Source: Companilactobacillus keshanensis
Lineage (GTDB): Bacteria > Bacillota > Bacilli > Lactobacillales > Lactobacillaceae
Length of the DNA: 64,000 nt
NCBI RefSeq assembly: GCF_003946205.1
Contig: NZ_RHOS01000008.1
Coordinates: 1-64,000, forward strand
Direction of reading: 5' to 3'
Shown piece by piece: positions 48,351-59,863 of this stretch (the first letter of the stretch is position 1; each line of letters begins with the position of its first letter). Made by a program: the position numbers and the translations under genes. The notes below the pieces were generated by a model. That model saw only the letters and a program-made list of their open reading frames with translations. It was not told where the DNA came from and ran no database searches.

Positions 48351-48827
48351 ATGTTACAACAATACAAAAACATTCTCGTACCAATCGATGGATCATTTGA
48401 AGCTGAATTGGCTTTCAAAAAGGCTGTCGAAGTTGCCAAAAGAAATAAAGCTGCTGTACATTTGCTACACGTAATTGATACACGTGCCTTCCAAAATGTT
48501 TCCAGCTTTGATTCAACAATGGTTGAACAAATTACAGAAAAGGCTAAAGAAACTGTTAAGGGTTATGTTAAGACAGCTAAAGATGCTGGTTTAACAGAAA
48601 TTGACTACAGCATCGAGTATGGCGCCCCCAAAGCAATCATTGCCAACGACTTCCCTAAGAAATTAGGAATCGATTTAGTTATGATTGGAGCAACGGGTTT
48701 AAACGCAATGGAAAGATTATTAATCGGTTCAGTTACAGAATATGTAACGAGAACGGCTGCATGTGATGTGCTAGTTGTTAGAACTGACTTAGACAATAAT
48801 CCACTAAAGAGTCCTAAGAAAAAATAA
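48351..48827 (+). CDS. Universal stress protein, UspA family
   Basis: This 158-residue cytoplasmic protein has the Usp alpha/beta fold, starting YKNILVPIDGSFEAELAF and carrying the nucleotide-binding pattern GATGLNAMERLLIGSV (G-2x-G-9x-G-S). It is thus of the ATP-binding class. Usp proteins help survival under acid, oxidative or starvation stress, with no single defined reaction. The GGGGTGA ribosome site is close to the ATG, and a palindrome sits on its promoter. The C-terminal tail is basic. Confidence 0.93.
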   Translation: MLQQYKNILVPIDGSFEAELAFKKAVEVAKRNKAAVHLLHVIDTRAFQNVSSFDSTMVEQITEKAKETVKGYVKTAKDAGLTEIDYSIEYGAPKAIIANDFPKKLGIDLVMIGATGLNAMERLLIGSVTEYVTRTAACDVLVVRTDLDNNPLKSPKKK

Positions 48828-48837
48828 TTCATCATAT

Positions 48838-48877
48838 AAAAAAAGTGAGCCGGATTTTTAATCCAGCTCACTTTTTT
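48838..48877. terminator. Bidirectional intrinsic terminator
   Basis: AAAAAGTGAGC(C)GGAT and ATCC(A)GCTCACTTTTTT form a strong stem with A and T runs on either side, between the convergent usp and XRE-regulator genes. Confidence 0.9.
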
Positions 48878-48892
48878 ATTTGAAATTAATAA

Positions 48893-49756
48893 TTAATTTT
48901 TAAAGATGTTTAGGTTCATATCCTTGATCTTTGCCTTTAACTTATCAAAGATATTTTTATTATCAATAATACTGGAGATCACATAGGCCTTAATGTAATC
49001 TTCATCAGCTTTTTTGCCTTCACGTGTACCCGCTTCAGCTAAAGAACAGTACATTGCATCTAGTTTGAACAAAGATTGTTCTTTTCTAGCAATGTAGATA
49101 CCTTCACTAGCATACTCTGCTGCTTTCTCACTATCACCCAGATTTAGAGAAAGTTCAGACATATTAGCGTAAATAGAAATACTATCGTGATAGTTTTCAT
49201 CGCTAATCTTTTCTACACTAGCTTTGATCAATTCCTTAGCTTGTTCGAAGTATACCTTGGCCTCATCAGTTGATTTCTTGTTGACGTAAGCCTTTGCGGT
49301 GTAGATATCTATCAAGATATCATACATGTCAACGTTTGCAATATTAACATTCATCGCACGATTGAAATCAAATATGGCCTTATCATAATTTCCACTCAAC
49401 TCGTATTCTACCAAGCCGTTGAAAAAGTGAATCAATTTGATTTCTTGCTTATTATTGATATTAATATTACTCAACTTACTTAGTTTATCATCAATCGCTT
49501 GATAATCGTCAAAGTAAAATGACTTTTTAATATCACTGATGATCGAATAGATTTGACTATCGTCATTGACGATTACAAGGTTCATTGTGATACCCAGTCT
49601 TTCACAAATACGAACCAATATTTCCATACTTGGAATCTTATCTTTTTTCTCGATCAAACTTACTGTTGCCTGTGTGCATATGCCATCGGCCAGCTCAGAT
49701 TGAGAAATACCTCTGAGCTTTCTATAGTGGCGAATCTTTTCACCTAATATTTTCAT
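48893..49756 (-). CDS. XRE-family regulator with C-terminal TPR-like helices (Rgg/PlcR-like)
   Basis: This 287-residue protein has an N-terminal helix-turn-helix (LGEKIRHYRKLRGISQSELADG, about 3-60) and a C-terminal helical region of TPR-like repeats (about 80-280; YDKAIFDFNRAMNVN, AKVYFEQAKELIKAS, EKAAEYASEGIYIARKE). This architecture resembles RRNPP regulators that bind signalling peptides. No nearby gene for a secreted peptide is evident, so it may act without one or sense a peptide coded elsewhere. Targets are unknown. TTGCAA-17-TTAAAT on the minus strand about 60 bp upstream is a possible promoter. Confidence 0.85.
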   Translation of the reverse strand: MKILGEKIRHYRKLRGISQSELADGICTQATVSLIEKKDKIPSMEILVRICERLGITMNLVIVNDDSQIYSIISDIKKSFYFDDYQAIDDKLSKLSNININNKQEIKLIHFFNGLVEYELSGNYDKAIFDFNRAMNVNIANVDMYDILIDIYTAKAYVNKKSTDEAKVYFEQAKELIKASVEKISDENYHDSISIYANMSELSLNLGDSEKAAEYASEGIYIARKEQSLFKLDAMYCSLAEAGTREGKKADEDYIKAYVISSIIDNKNIFDKLKAKIKDMNLNIFKN

Positions 49757-49806
49757 TTTAAACTACCCCATTCATTTATTAATTTCAGGATAATTTAAAC
49801 AGTTCT

Positions 49807-49833
49807 GAAAAAAAGTTGCAAGGAATAAGCAAC
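49807..49833 (-). terminator. Short intrinsic terminator after gcvH
   Basis: GTTGC and GCAAC enclose a nine-base loop and are followed by T7 on the minus strand, 25 bp beyond the gcvH stop. It ends the mbl-rodA-gcvH operon. Confidence 0.6.
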
Positions 49834-49857
49834 AATAAATGTATTGGTTATAATTAT

Positions 49858-50151
49858 TTAATTATTCACTTCAAAAAGCCAAGCATCTTCTTCAGAACCA
49901 TTTAATAATTCGGGATTATCAGTCAACTTATCATTAACCTTAACGATTTTACCGGCAATTGGTGATTGTAATTCGACGACAGCTTTTTGTGCTTCGACCT
50001 CACCAGTAGAATCACCGACCTTAATATCATGTCCTAAAATTGGCAAATCGACAAACTTTACTTTACCCAAAGCTTCTTGTCCGACTTTAGTCAAACCAAC
50101 TCTGGTTGTCTCTTCTCCAGCCTTTGTCCATAAATATTTTTTTTCAGACAT
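49858..50151 (-). CDS. gcvH: GcvH-like lipoyl carrier protein
   Basis: This 97-residue protein has the biotinyl/lipoyl fold of glycine cleavage H protein, with the attachment lysine at position 56 in EVEAQKAVVEL. It is shorter than standard GcvH (about 125-130) and the motif differs from the usual ES-K-A. No P, T or L subunit gene is in the window. In several Firmicutes, GcvH-like proteins act as lipoyl donors in lipoate relay, a possible role here. It follows rodA by 10 bp and so is expressed with cell-wall genes. Confidence 0.85.
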   Translation of the reverse strand: MSEKKYLWTKAGEETTRVGLTKVGQEALGKVKFVDLPILGHDIKVGDSTGEVEAQKAVVELQSPIAGKIVKVNDKLTDNPELLNGSEEDAWLFEVNN

Positions 50152-50161
50152 ACTTTTCTAC

Positions 50162-51364
50162 CTACCTTTGATTAAATGTACCATTTTCAAACATATAACT
50201 CTTATGATGGAATCTCATCGACATAATTAATCCTATACCAATCATATTACCCAAAAGTGCAGATCCACCTTGAGAAATAAATGGTAACGGGATACCAGTC
50301 AATGGTAATAAACCGATGCTCATACCAATATTTTCGAAAACATGGAACAAGATCATCATAATAACACCCGTTGAAACATAGGCATAGAATTCATTTTTAG
50401 TATCAAATGTCACTTGGATCATTTGGTAAATCAATAAGAAATACAAGAATATCAAGACACATGAACCAATAAACCCAAAGTTCTCTCCAACAACAGAGAA
50501 AATCATATCTGATTCACGAACTGGGACATAAACATTGGATACATCAAAGCCCTTACCAAATAATTGTCCGGACCCAATGGCCTTCATATTCTGCCAGATC
50601 TGATACCCATTTTCAGAAGTATCCTGTGAGGGATTCAGCCAGCTGTCAATTCTAGCAAATTGATATGCCCTAAAACCTAAATGAGACAGTTGTGATCTTC
50701 CCCAGTCAGTTGTGGCAAACATCAGAGCAACACCACCAACAACAGCAACAATAAAAAACGCCGTTCCAATGATTCTCCAATCAATACCTGAAACAAGAAT
50801 AATTCCACCCAAAATGGCAATAAATACTAATAATGTACCTAAGTCATTTTGCAATTTTAACAATACTAAAACTGGCAATGTCCAGAGGATCAATTTGCCT
50901 AATAATGAAAAATCGCTTCTCAATGTGTGAGTTTGAAACTCAGTATTATGATTTGTTACGACTTTACTCAACATCAATATATACGCAGGCTTCATTACCT
51001 CAGACGGCTGGAAAGTAAATGGTCCTAAAGCAAACCAACTCTTAGCACCCGTTTGAGCAAAATAAGTTCTACTGTATAGTACCAATACTAAAACCAGTAA
51101 CGCTAATCCACCAAAGTAGGCAATATTAGCGACCTGCCAGAGTTGTTCAGCGTCAAGCTGCATTATAACTACTACAATGACAGCTCCAATTGCATACCAA
51201 ACCACTTGTGATGCGACATTCTTTAATGGATTTTGTGAATCCTGAATCGTCGCAACATAAATAGACATCAAGCCAATTATGGCTAACATCATAACCGAAA
51301 AGATGACTCCGTAATCAATTCTTGATTCTAAATCATTTTCTCTTTTATTATTTTTTATTTGCAT
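50162..51364 (-). CDS. rodA: RodA, SEDS-family peptidoglycan polymerase
   Basis: RodA polymerises glycan strands from lipid II during sidewall growth with a class B PBP partner. The 400-residue protein has about ten membrane helices, with GAKSWFALGPFTFQPSEVMK, the LQNDLGTLLVF segment and LPLTGIPLPFISQGGSALLGN, all SEDS hallmarks. Rod versus division type is decided by its operon with mbl. It lies 11 bp after the DUF2969 gene and 10 bp before gcvH. Confidence 0.95.
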   Translation of the reverse strand: MQIKNNKRENDLESRIDYGVIFSVMMLAIIGLMSIYVATIQDSQNPLKNVASQVVWYAIGAVIVVVIMQLDAEQLWQVANIAYFGGLALLVLVLVLYSRTYFAQTGAKSWFALGPFTFQPSEVMKPAYILMLSKVVTNHNTEFQTHTLRSDFSLLGKLILWTLPVLVLLKLQNDLGTLLVFIAILGGIILVSGIDWRIIGTAFFIVAVVGGVALMFATTDWGRSQLSHLGFRAYQFARIDSWLNPSQDTSENGYQIWQNMKAIGSGQLFGKGFDVSNVYVPVRESDMIFSVVGENFGFIGSCVLIFLYFLLIYQMIQVTFDTKNEFYAYVSTGVIMMILFHVFENIGMSIGLLPLTGIPLPFISQGGSALLGNMIGIGLIMSMRFHHKSYMFENGTFNQR

Positions 51365-51375
51365 TTTAACACCTA

Positions 51376-51597
51376 TTAATGATTATGTAGATTATACTGC
51401 ATCAACAATTCGTTTATTGCATCGTCAAGTTTAACTGACTTAAATGGAGTGTCGTTACTTTCGACATATGATAAGTAACGTTCTCCCTCTTTTTTAATAG
51501 TACCAATGTACTTTTTACCATCCCAAAGTTCATAAACCTCAGGATCATCACTAATATCTTTTAAATTAATTTCAACTGCTTTCTTTTTTCTAGCCAT
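51376..51597 (-). CDS. DUF2969 family protein
   Basis: This 73-residue soluble protein matches the DUF2969 family of Lactobacillales as I recall it: a basic start (ARKKKAVEINLKD), then a compact beta-rich middle (YELWDGKKYIGTIKKEG) and a helical end. No catalytic residues stand out. It sits between yidD (9 bp) and rodA (11 bp) in the mbl operon, which is its usual place in the order. Function is unknown; the context suggests envelope-related work. Confidence 0.8.
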   Translation of the reverse strand: MARKKKAVEINLKDISDDPEVYELWDGKKYIGTIKKEGERYLSYVESNDTPFKSVKLDDAINELLMQYNLHNH

Positions 51598-51606
51598 TAA
51601 ATCTTC

Positions 51607-51897
51607 CTATTCTTTACTATGAAATTTCTTAGCAATAATCTCATCTTCATAGTCTTCGGGATGAGGATTGCGAAAAATGGTGAAATTATCCGGAACAGGG
51701 TCCACTCCACCACGAACAAACGGGTTACAACGCAGAATACGTGCAGTTCCCATGATTGATCCTAAAATTGCACCATGCATTTTAACAGCGTCAATAAAAT
51801 AAGTGGAACACGTTGGGTAATATCGGCAACTAGGTGGTAATACTGGTGATATAAATTTCTGATACATTCTGACAAGACCAATCAATAGTTTCTTCAC
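51607..51897 (-). CDS. yidD: YidD, membrane protein insertion efficiency factor
   Basis: YidD is a small peripheral membrane protein said to help YidC insert proteins. The 96 residues show the family core [35 protein letters not shown] with conserved cysteines, then [14 protein letters not shown]. An amphipathic helix starts the protein ([10 protein letters not shown]). The C-terminus is extended and charged compared with E. coli YidD. It lies 4 bp after epuA in the operon. Confidence 0.93.
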   Translation of the reverse strand: MKKLLIGLVRMYQKFISPVLPPSCRYYPTCSTYFIDAVKMHGAILGSIMGTARILRCNPFVRGGVDPVPDNFTIFRNPHPEDYEDEIIAKKFHSKE

Positions 51898-51901
51898 TGT
51901 G

Positions 51902-52084
51902 CTACCTTAAAAAGTCTAGCATATGTGCCCAAGTTCCAGGCCACAATACGGCTAATGGATTTGATCCGCCAAGTGCAGAACCAATTAACATACCAAGAAT
52001 AAAGAAGATCAGAATTAGTAGAAGTACCCAACCTATTTTTCGAAAAATTTCCTTACGATATTCTCTACCAAAATCTTTTTTCAT
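51902..52084 (-). CDS. EpuA-like single-helix membrane protein (labelled RNA polymerase subunit beta in databases)
   Basis: This 60-residue protein has a charged N-terminus ([15 protein letters not shown]), one membrane helix ([22 protein letters not shown]) and a short external end, [19 protein letters not shown]. It resembles the EpuA family, which automatic pipelines often call 'DNA-directed RNA polymerase subunit beta' although it is not part of the enzyme. It is placed between mbl (8 bp) and yidD (4 bp). Its exact role is unknown. Confidence 0.78.
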   Translation of the reverse strand: MKKDFGREYRKEIFRKIGWVLLLILIFFILGMLIGSALGGSNPLAVLWPGTWAHMLDFLR

Positions 52085-52092
52085 TATTCACC

Positions 52093-53082
52093 CTAGTATT
52101 TTTTATGTTTTTCAATATTTTCTAGCAAAATACCTGTTCCTAAAGCAACTGAATCTAGTGGACTTTCAGTCATTAAAACAGGAACTTGTAATTCTTCAGC
52201 CAATAACTTGTCTAAGTTTTTAAGTAATGAACCACCACCGGTCAACATAATGCCACGATCAATGATATCCGCAGATAACTCAGGTGGTGTTTGTTCTAAG
52301 ACACCTTTGGCAGCTTCAACGATTTGAAGAACACCATCATGTAATGCGCCTTGAATTTCTTTTTCATTTACCGTAATTTCTTTAGGCAAACCAGTAACGA
52401 TATCGATACCACTAGCAGAAAATGTGACCTTTTCGTCAGCTTCCATAGCGGAACCAATTTCAATTTTGATTCGTTCTGAAGTTCTTTCTCCAATAATCAA
52501 ACCATGATTTGATTTAATATATGATTGAATTGCCGTAGTCATCTTATCACCAGCAAAACGCAGTGAACGACTAGTTACAACGTCTCCCATTGAAAGGACA
52601 GCAATATCACTAGTACCACCACCAATATCAATAACCATATTACCTTGGGGTTTAAAGATATCAAGACCAGCACCAACGGCCGCAACCTTAGGCTCAAATT
52701 GTAAATAAACCTTTCCGCCACCAGCTTGTTCAGCTGCCTCAATAATTGATTTTTGCTCAACTGGCGTTACATTTGTTGGAGCACAAATCATAATTGTTGG
52801 TTTTGAAAAACGACTTCTAACATTTAATTTATCAATAAAATACTGAAGCATTTTTTCAGTTATATTAAAATCAGCAATTACACCATCCTTTAAAGGACGA
52901 ATTGCTTTAATATTTGCTGGAGTTCTACCAACCATTTGGTAAGCATCTTCACCAACGGCAACGACATCATCGTTCTTTGTATTAATTGCTACTACTGAAG
53001 GTTCGTTTAAAACGATACCTTCTCCTTTTACATCAATAAGTACATTTGCTGTACCCAAATCAATTCCTAGATATTTCGACAT
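52093..53082 (-). CDS. mbl: MreB-like actin (Mbl)
   Basis: This second bacterial actin of 329 residues helps organise cylindrical wall synthesis. It has [15 protein letters not shown] at the start, VIDIGGGTSDIAVL (phosphate 2) and GIMLTGGGSLLKNL. I choose the ATG at 53082, 7 bp after GGAGG; the frame extends upstream to 53175 only across the murA terminator. It has its own promoter (TTTAAT-17-TATACT) and leads the epuA-yidD-DUF2969-rodA-gcvH operon. It is distinct from mreB at 34864. Confidence 0.95.
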   Translation of the reverse strand: MSKYLGIDLGTANVLIDVKGEGIVLNEPSVVAINTKNDDVVAVGEDAYQMVGRTPANIKAIRPLKDGVIADFNITEKMLQYFIDKLNVRSRFSKPTIMICAPTNVTPVEQKSIIEAAEQAGGGKVYLQFEPKVAAVGAGLDIFKPQGNMVIDIGGGTSDIAVLSMGDVVTSRSLRFAGDKMTTAIQSYIKSNHGLIIGERTSERIKIEIGSAMEADEKVTFSASGIDIVTGLPKEITVNEKEIQGALHDGVLQIVEAAKGVLEQTPPELSADIIDRGIMLTGGGSLLKNLDKLLAEELQVPVLMTESPLDSVALGTGILLENIEKHKKY

Positions 53083-53111
53083 ACTATATCCTCCAAAATC
53101 TAAACAAAAAA

Positions 53112-53140
53112 AGTATATCATAACAAGCGCCATCATTAAA
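53112..53140 (-). promoter_or_regulatory. Promoter of the mbl operon
   Basis: On the minus strand TTTAAT (complement of 53135-53140) and TATACT (complement of 53112-53117) are 17 bp apart, and a TGA precedes the -10 as an extended element. It sits between the murA terminator and mbl. Confidence 0.65.
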
Positions 53141-53151
53141 TTGCCATAAAT

Positions 53152-53180
53152 AAAAAAAGAAAGTGGATCAACCACTTTCT
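53152..53180 (-). terminator. Intrinsic terminator of murA
   Basis: AGAAAGTGG and CCACTTTCT pair around a 5-base loop, with T7 after the 3' arm on the minus strand. The upstream arm overlaps the murA stop codon. Confidence 0.85.
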
Positions 53181-54501
53181 AAGCCAATTTATTGATACTT
53201 GAAACGGTATGTAATACTAGATTTTCTCTTCCGTCTTTATCAATTGATACACGTCTTATATTGGCGCCTAAACTTCTTAACTTTTCAGTGAAATGATAAT
53301 AACCACGATCTAAATACTGCAGGTTAGAAACTCTTGTTTCGCCTTCAGCAACTATACCAGCTAAAACAAGTGCTGCAGCAGCCCTTAAATCAGTTGCTGA
53401 AACTTTAGCACCTGTTAATTGTGCTGGTCCAAACATAATAACAGAATTACCTTCTATCTTATAATCAGCCTTCATTTTCCCAAATTCTGGAAAATGCATA
53501 AAGCGATTCTCGAAAACAGTCTCCGTCATAACGGTAGTACCTAAACTTAATAACTGTACTAAGGTCATTTGTGCCTGCATATCTGTTGGAAAACCAGGAT
53601 GAGGCAATGTTTTAACATCTACTGGACGAAGATTATCTGTTCCAATAACTCTAATTCCTTCATCTAATTCTAAAATATTAACACCCATTTCCTTTAATTT
53701 AGAAATAAGTGGACGATTATGAGCTGCGATAGCATCCTTGATCATGATATCTCCGGCTGTAACAGCGGCGGCGACCATGAATGTACCTGCTTCGATCCTA
53801 TCTTGCATAATTGAATGCTCACAACCATGAAGTGCTTTAACACCTCTGATACGGATGGTATTAGTACCAGCTCCGCTGAGATCTCCACCCATTTTACTTA
53901 ATACGTTTGCTAGATCAACGATCTCTGGCTCGCGAGCAGCATTATCGATTACTGTTTCGCCTTCAGCCAATACGGCAGCCATCATAATATTTTGTGTGGC
54001 ACCGACACTTGGGAAATCTAAGTAAATGTTAGTTCCCTTCAAACCATCTGTTTTAGCGTCGATAAATCCACCATTCTGTTGGAATTCTGCGCCCATAGCT
54101 TCTAGTCCCTTAATATGTAAATCAATTGGACGAGAGCCGATAGCACAGCCTCCTGGCATCGCTACGTGTGCTTCCTTGTTACGGGCCAACAATGGTCCTA
54201 AAACAACGATCGAGGCACGCATCTTATCAACTAGTTCCTCTGGTGCGGTCGTTGTGATTCCTTTCGAAGCATCAACAGTTAATACTTCGTTATCTTCATC
54301 AAAAGTTACGTCAGCACCAAGTGCACGCAACATCTTTGTCATCGTTATGACGTCTGACAATGGAGGGATATTTGTTAGGGCTACTTCCCCTGAAGAAGCC
54401 AATAGAGTCGCTGCTAAAATTGGTAACGCGGCGTTTTTGGCTCCTTCAACTTTAACAGTTCCCTTTAACTTAGATGGTCCATTTACGATAATTTGTTGCA
54501 C
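53179..54501 (-). CDS. murA: MurA, UDP-GlcNAc 1-carboxyvinyltransferase
   Basis: MurA joins enolpyruvate from PEP to UDP-GlcNAc, the first committed step of peptidoglycan synthesis and the target of fosfomycin. The 440 residues have [22 protein letters not shown], and the catalytic-loop Cys is in [16 protein letters not shown] choose the GTG at 54501 (MQQIIVNG), 8 bp after GGAGG; a TTG at 54516 would overlap that ribosome site. It follows the DUF1146 gene and ends in a terminator. Confidence 0.95.
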   Translation of the reverse strand: MQQIIVNGPSKLKGTVKVEGAKNAALPILAATLLASSGEVALTNIPPLSDVITMTKMLRALGADVTFDEDNEVLTVDASKGITTTAPEELVDKMRASIVVLGPLLARNKEAHVAMPGGCAIGSRPIDLHIKGLEAMGAEFQQNGGFIDAKTDGLKGTNIYLDFPSVGATQNIMMAAVLAEGETVIDNAAREPEIVDLANVLSKMGGDLSGAGTNTIRIRGVKALHGCEHSIMQDRIEAGTFMVAAAVTAGDIMIKDAIAAHNRPLISKLKEMGVNILELDEGIRVIGTDNLRPVDVKTLPHPGFPTDMQAQMTLVQLLSLGTTVMTETVFENRFMHFPEFGKMKADYKIEGNSVIMFGPAQLTGAKVSATDLRAAAALVLAGIVAEGETRVSNLQYLDRGYYHFTEKLRSLGANIRRVSIDKDGRENLVLHTVSSINKLA

Positions 54502-54535
54502 AATATTTTCCTCCAAAATGCTGGAATCGGTAGAA

Positions 54536-54769
54536 TTAGAAAAGTAAGGTCAAGTTCTGTGAAACATTGATTATGTTCAAGAAAAATGAACTGACAGTGT
54601 AGCCTAAAGCAACAGCTAAGAATGCTATAAGTAGTTGCAACATTCTAGGACTGACTGATTTATTATAAAACTTTTTCCAGTCAATTACTTGTAAGCAATT
54701 AAAACTTAGCCAAATAAAAACTAGATGGCTTACTAGTGTGAAAATTGCATTAACGCCTAGATTTTGCAT
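54536..54769 (-). CDS. DUF1146 family membrane protein (YwzB-like)
   Basis: This 77-residue protein has two membrane helices (about 8-26 and 43-65) with [18 protein letters not shown] between them and [23 protein letters not shown] after. It fits DUF1146, small proteins that regularly lie between atpC and murA in Firmicutes. Function is unknown. It has no overlap with either neighbour and follows the ATP synthase terminator, so it is probably transcribed with murA. Confidence 0.85.
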   Translation of the reverse strand: MQNLGVNAIFTLVSHLVFIWLSFNCLQVIDWKKFYNKSVSPRMLQLLIAFLAVALGYTVSSFFLNIINVSQNLTLLF

Positions 54770-54854
54770 TCTATAACCTCACTTTGTATAGCATAACACT
54801 GTCATAATGATATGTTTTACTTTATTAAAAATACTTAACTCTTTTCATAGTACC

Positions 54855-54899
54855 AAAAAAAGGACAAAGACTAAACCCGAAAGTTTTATCTTTGTCCTT
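54855..54899 (-). terminator. Intrinsic terminator of the atp operon
   Basis: AAGGACAAAGA and TCTTTGTCCTT form an 11-bp stem with a long loop, with a T run after the 3' arm on the minus strand, 6 bp beyond the atpC stop. Confidence 0.9.
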
Positions 54900-54904
54900 A
54901 TTTA

Positions 54905-55348
54905 TTATAATTTTGTATCTTCATGCGAGCTAACGTTGATTCTGTTGATAGCTTTACGCAATGATACTTCGGCACGATCAAGATCGTCCACATTATGTTT
55001 TTCTTTAGCAGTTTGAATTTTCTTCTCTGCTGTTTCCTTTGCATACTTAGCACGTCTCAAGTCAATATTGATGGCTCTTTCTGCACTATTAGCGACAATA
55101 GAAACAAGATTATTGCTGAACTCCAGGAATCCACCGTTAACCGCAATTGCATCTTCATGATTAGGAGTATCGTCACTCTTTACACGAACTTCATCGATCT
55201 TTAATGGAGCGATGATAGGTTCATGGTTAGCCATGATTCCGATATTCCCACTGATGGTGCTTGCTACGATAAGATTTGCATGATGGTCATAAACAACACC
55301 ATCAGGAGTGACAATATTGACCGTCATTGGTTCACTTTGATCAGCCAT
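54905..55348 (-). CDS. atpC: ATP synthase F1 subunit epsilon
   Basis: Epsilon is part of the rotating central stalk and inhibits ATP hydrolysis. The 147 residues have a beta-barrel domain (1-90; VNIVTPDGVVYDHHANLI, GNIGIMANHEPIIAPL) and a C-terminal helical hairpin (about 95-140). Length and motifs are normal. It ends the atp operon, 17 bp after atpD. Confidence 0.97.
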   Translation of the reverse strand: MADQSEPMTVNIVTPDGVVYDHHANLIVASTISGNIGIMANHEPIIAPLKIDEVRVKSDDTPNHEDAIAVNGGFLEFSNNLVSIVANSAERAINIDLRRAKYAKETAEKKIQTAKEKHNVDDLDRAEVSLRKAINRINVSSHEDTKL

Positions 55349-55365
55349 ATTATTCCCCTCCCCTT

Positions 55366-56832
<1,467 letters not shown>

Positions 56833-56837
56833 CTAAA

Positions 56838-57755
56838 CTATTCTAGTGCAGCAGCACCGCCGACAATTTCAGTAATCTCTGTAGTAATTTGAGCCTGACG
56901 TGCACGGTTGTAATGTAATGAAAGATCAGAGATCAAATCATCGGCATTATCCGTAGCACTCTTCATGGCTGTAACAGAAGCAGCATGTTCTGCTGTCTTT
57001 GCATCCATGATCGCTCCGAAAGTTAAGCATTCAATATATTGAGGTACAATTGAAGCCAAAACTACTTCTGGACTTGGCTCTGTTAAATATTCACTAGCAA
57101 TATGTTTTTCCTCAGGTGTAGTGTCCTTAGGTTTAGTTAATGGCAATAACTTGTCATTAGTAAATCTGGATACAAGTGAGTTGACATGATGATTATGACA
57201 GACATAAATTTCGTCAAAGCTACCAGCTTGATATAATTGCAAAATTGTTTTCACAATAGGTTTTACATCTTCAACTGTTGGAATATCCTCTAAACCACGA
57301 TATTCGTAAGAAATATCATACCCACGTGTCTTGAAAAACTCAGTTCCGGTATTGCCCAGTGAAATAATAGTAAATTTACTTGTATCGTTATGATATTTGG
57401 TCTTAAAAAGATCCATCATAGCTTTCAAAATATTACTATTATATCCACCTACAAGACCACGATCACTAGTTATAACAACATAAGCAGTCTTTTTGACCTC
57501 ACGCACTTGAAGAAGATTATTTAGACTCATTGGATCTTTTGAGTTTCCACCAGCGGCAATTTCACCAAAGACATCACCCACTGTTAAGTGTCTAATAATT
57601 TCCTCAACTTTGCTTGCATATAATTGATAAGCAACAGATTTCTTTTCAATACGAGAGAGTTTAGCACCAGAAACCATTTGCATGGCTCTTGTTATTTGAC
57701 CGGTTTTCTTAGTAGAAGAGATTCTTCTTTTAATGTCCATAAGTGACTCAGCCAT
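56838..57755 (-). CDS. atpG: ATP synthase F1 subunit gamma
   Basis: Gamma is the rotating shaft of F1. The 305 residues have the N-terminal helix SLMDIKRRISSTKKTGQITRAMQMV, the SDRGLVGGYNSNILK segment, and the C-terminal helix TAEHAASVTAMKSATDNADDLI with YNRARQAQITTEITEIVGGAAAL. All are conserved. The gene lies 17 bp after atpA. Confidence 0.98.
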   Translation of the reverse strand: MAESLMDIKRRISSTKKTGQITRAMQMVSGAKLSRIEKKSVAYQLYASKVEEIIRHLTVGDVFGEIAAGGNSKDPMSLNNLLQVREVKKTAYVVITSDRGLVGGYNSNILKAMMDLFKTKYHNDTSKFTIISLGNTGTEFFKTRGYDISYEYRGLEDIPTVEDVKPIVKTILQLYQAGSFDEIYVCHNHHVNSLVSRFTNDKLLPLTKPKDTTPEEKHIASEYLTEPSPEVVLASIVPQYIECLTFGAIMDAKTAEHAASVTAMKSATDNADDLISDLSLHYNRARQAQITTEITEIVGGAAALE

Positions 57756-57772
57756 AATTTAAACCTCCTGTA

Positions 57773-59314
<1,542 letters not shown>

Positions 59315-59863
59315 TTATTTATTAACTAATAGCATGTTTTTGATGTCATTAAATCGCTTAACAACGCTGCCATCAATTACTTGATCACCAACACGGATAA
59401 CAACTCCGCCGATGATTGAAGGATCGATTACTTTTGTTAAGTTTGCTTTTTTTACAGAAAAGCGTTGTTTAACAACAGATCTTAGATTTTCTTCTTGTTC
59501 TGTGCTGAGAGGAACTGTTGTTGTTGCAGTAACTTCAACGACCCCATTGTCTTCGTCATATCTTTCGATATAAGAATCAGCAATTTCAACTAAACAATTC
59601 ATACGATCACGATCAAAAAGCATACTCAAAAAATCCTGCATTAGTTCGCTTAAACCAGATTTTAAAGTTTCTACGACCTTTTTTCTCTCATTTCGAGAAA
59701 CTGAACGTCCAGCAAATAATATATTTAAACTTGGATTTTCAAGATAAACTTGCTTAAGAACTTGTAATTCTTTCAAGTTTTCTTCAACAGATCCCTGTTC
59801 CTCAGCAACTTCATAGAGTGCTCTGCTGTAACGCTTGCCCACTTGAAATTTACTTAGTTTCAT
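59315..59863 (-). CDS. atpH: ATP synthase subunit delta
   Basis: Delta joins the peripheral stalk to F1. The 182 residues have the helical N-terminal domain (VGKRYSRALYEVAEEQG) and the conserved C-terminal DPSIIGGVVIRVGDQVIDGSV. The start overlaps atpF by 14 bp, suggesting coupled translation. Length is standard. Confidence 0.97.
   Translation of the reverse strand: MKLSKFQVGKRYSRALYEVAEEQGSVEENLKELQVLKQVYLENPSLNILFAGRSVSRNERKKVVETLKSGLSELMQDFLSMLFDRDRMNCLVEIADSYIERYDEDNGVVEVTATTTVPLSTEQEENLRSVVKQRFSVKKANLTKVIDPSIIGGVVIRVGDQVIDGSVVKRFNDIKNMLLVNK

Noticed and set aside
34864-53082. One of the two MreB genes being a decayed copy
   Set aside because: Both are full length with intact nucleotide-binding motifs and each heads its own operon.
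53083-53175. N-terminal extension of Mbl by 31 residues
   Set aside because: It crosses the murA terminator and the mbl promoter; actin homologues start near the phosphate-1 loop as placed here.
54026-54547. Plus-strand open frame of 173 codons opposite murA
   Set aside because: It is a shadow of murA; no ribosome site and no recognisable domain.
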